Positions 63,641 to 64,000 of a DNA stretch of 64,000 nt are shown one piece after another; positions within the stretch are counted from its first letter, which is position 1, and each line of letters starts with the position of its first letter. This DNA is from Spirogloea muscicola. Its lineage: Eukaryota; Streptophyta; Zygnematophyceae; Spirogloeales; Spirogloeaceae. The notes beneath the pieces are model-generated. The model saw nothing but the letters and a program-made list of their open reading frames with translations, had not been told where the DNA came from and ran no database searches. The DNA is taken from positions 72,371 to 136,370 of the forward strand of contig WELB01000042.1 of assembly GCA_009602725.1 (NCBI GenBank). Reading direction: 5' to 3'. The position numbers and the translations under genes were made by a program.

Positions 63641-64000
63641 AATCATCGGCACCGCGTGCCTTCCCACTTCTTCTGCTCGCCCTTGACCTTGACGGCGCAG
63701 CGGCGGAGGCGCCGTCCCAATGCCGTCAAGCAGACGGACCGCGGTCAAGGCCGCGGCTGCAGAAGCCCCGGAGCACCGGCCGCGGGCTGCGCTGCAAGCG
63801 CCACGTGGCGGCTGCAAGCGGACCCGGCCCGTCGAGCCTACGATGAGACGGATCGGACGGCGTACCGCCGCCCCAGCCGGCGCGGACCGGAGTCAACCCC
63901 GGGTCACCTCGAGCGCGCCGGTTGCGGCGCAGCTGCCGGGCACGTGCTGCGGCGCCGGCGGCGGCGGCGGCGGGAACACCGGGCCGCCGCCGCCGCCGCC
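63641..64000. other. GC-rich edge, possible promoter or first exon of a gene beyond the window
   Basis: Very GC-rich, ending in GCCGCCGCCGCCGCC, like the edges of the two assembly gaps. The composition resembles the 5' ends of the other genes here. No reliable frame. Confidence 0.3.

Overview
The window looks like nuclear DNA of a green alga. It is GC-rich and intron-dense. Its proteins read closest to plant families: an SPS3-type polyprenyl diphosphate synthase, a plant-type galactokinase, a plant-type RRM/CCCH splicing protein, and AP-5 mu. Chlorophyta, perhaps Trebouxiophyceae, is an inference from protein resemblance and base composition. There are two long N runs (21823-22572 and 36194-37116) and three single Ns. 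All identified splice sites are GT-AG, except two convincing GC-AG introns.

Layout. 0.1-1.7 kb: a possible terminal exon (+) and a complete three-exon glutaredoxin (-). 2.2-9.2 kb: a mobile-DNA block built around two head-to-head, 5'-truncated non-LTR retrotransposon copies, followed by a dense field of short hairpin repeats. 9.2-12.8 kb: galactokinase (+). 13.5-15.05 kb: more repeats and a 182-bp tandem duplication. 15.4-18.1 kb: mitochondrial porin VDAC (+), resolved here into seven exons with a 72-residue N-terminal extension. 19.3-21.8 kb: an unidentified multi-pass membrane protein (-) running into the first gap. 22.6-26.15 kb: the mu subunit of adaptor complex AP-5 (+). 26.5-32.2 kb: a second mobile-DNA block with LINE fragments of at least three families and nested short repeats. 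32.2-34.1 kb: an RBMX2/Ist3-like RRM-CCCH splicing protein (+). 34.7-35.8 kb: LINE relics. 36-38 kb: a proline-rich extracellular protein with EGF-like modules, one per exon (+), interrupted by the second gap. 39-41.1 kb: a mitochondrial-type solanesyl/polyprenyl diphosphate synthase (-). 43.8-51.5 kb: a large many-exon coiled-coil protein (+). 52.2-58.2 kb: a voltage-gated K+ channel with a cyclic-nucleotide-binding domain (-). 58.6-64 kb: a third repeat block containing a 444-bp element with long terminal inverted repeats.

The genes are unrelated housekeeping and signalling genes and do not form a pathway. Mobile DNA sits mostly between genes. The most unusual items are: a roughly 220-residue charged insertion that splits the channel's cyclic-nucleotide-binding domain; the N-terminally extended VDAC; a LINE group with a zinc-knuckle plus restriction-like-endonuclease C-terminus whose fragments keep their last ~10 codons; and a very abundant short repeat family built on a GGCTGG/CCAGCC hairpin, one subtype of which is 123 bp long and visibly inserted into a LINE.
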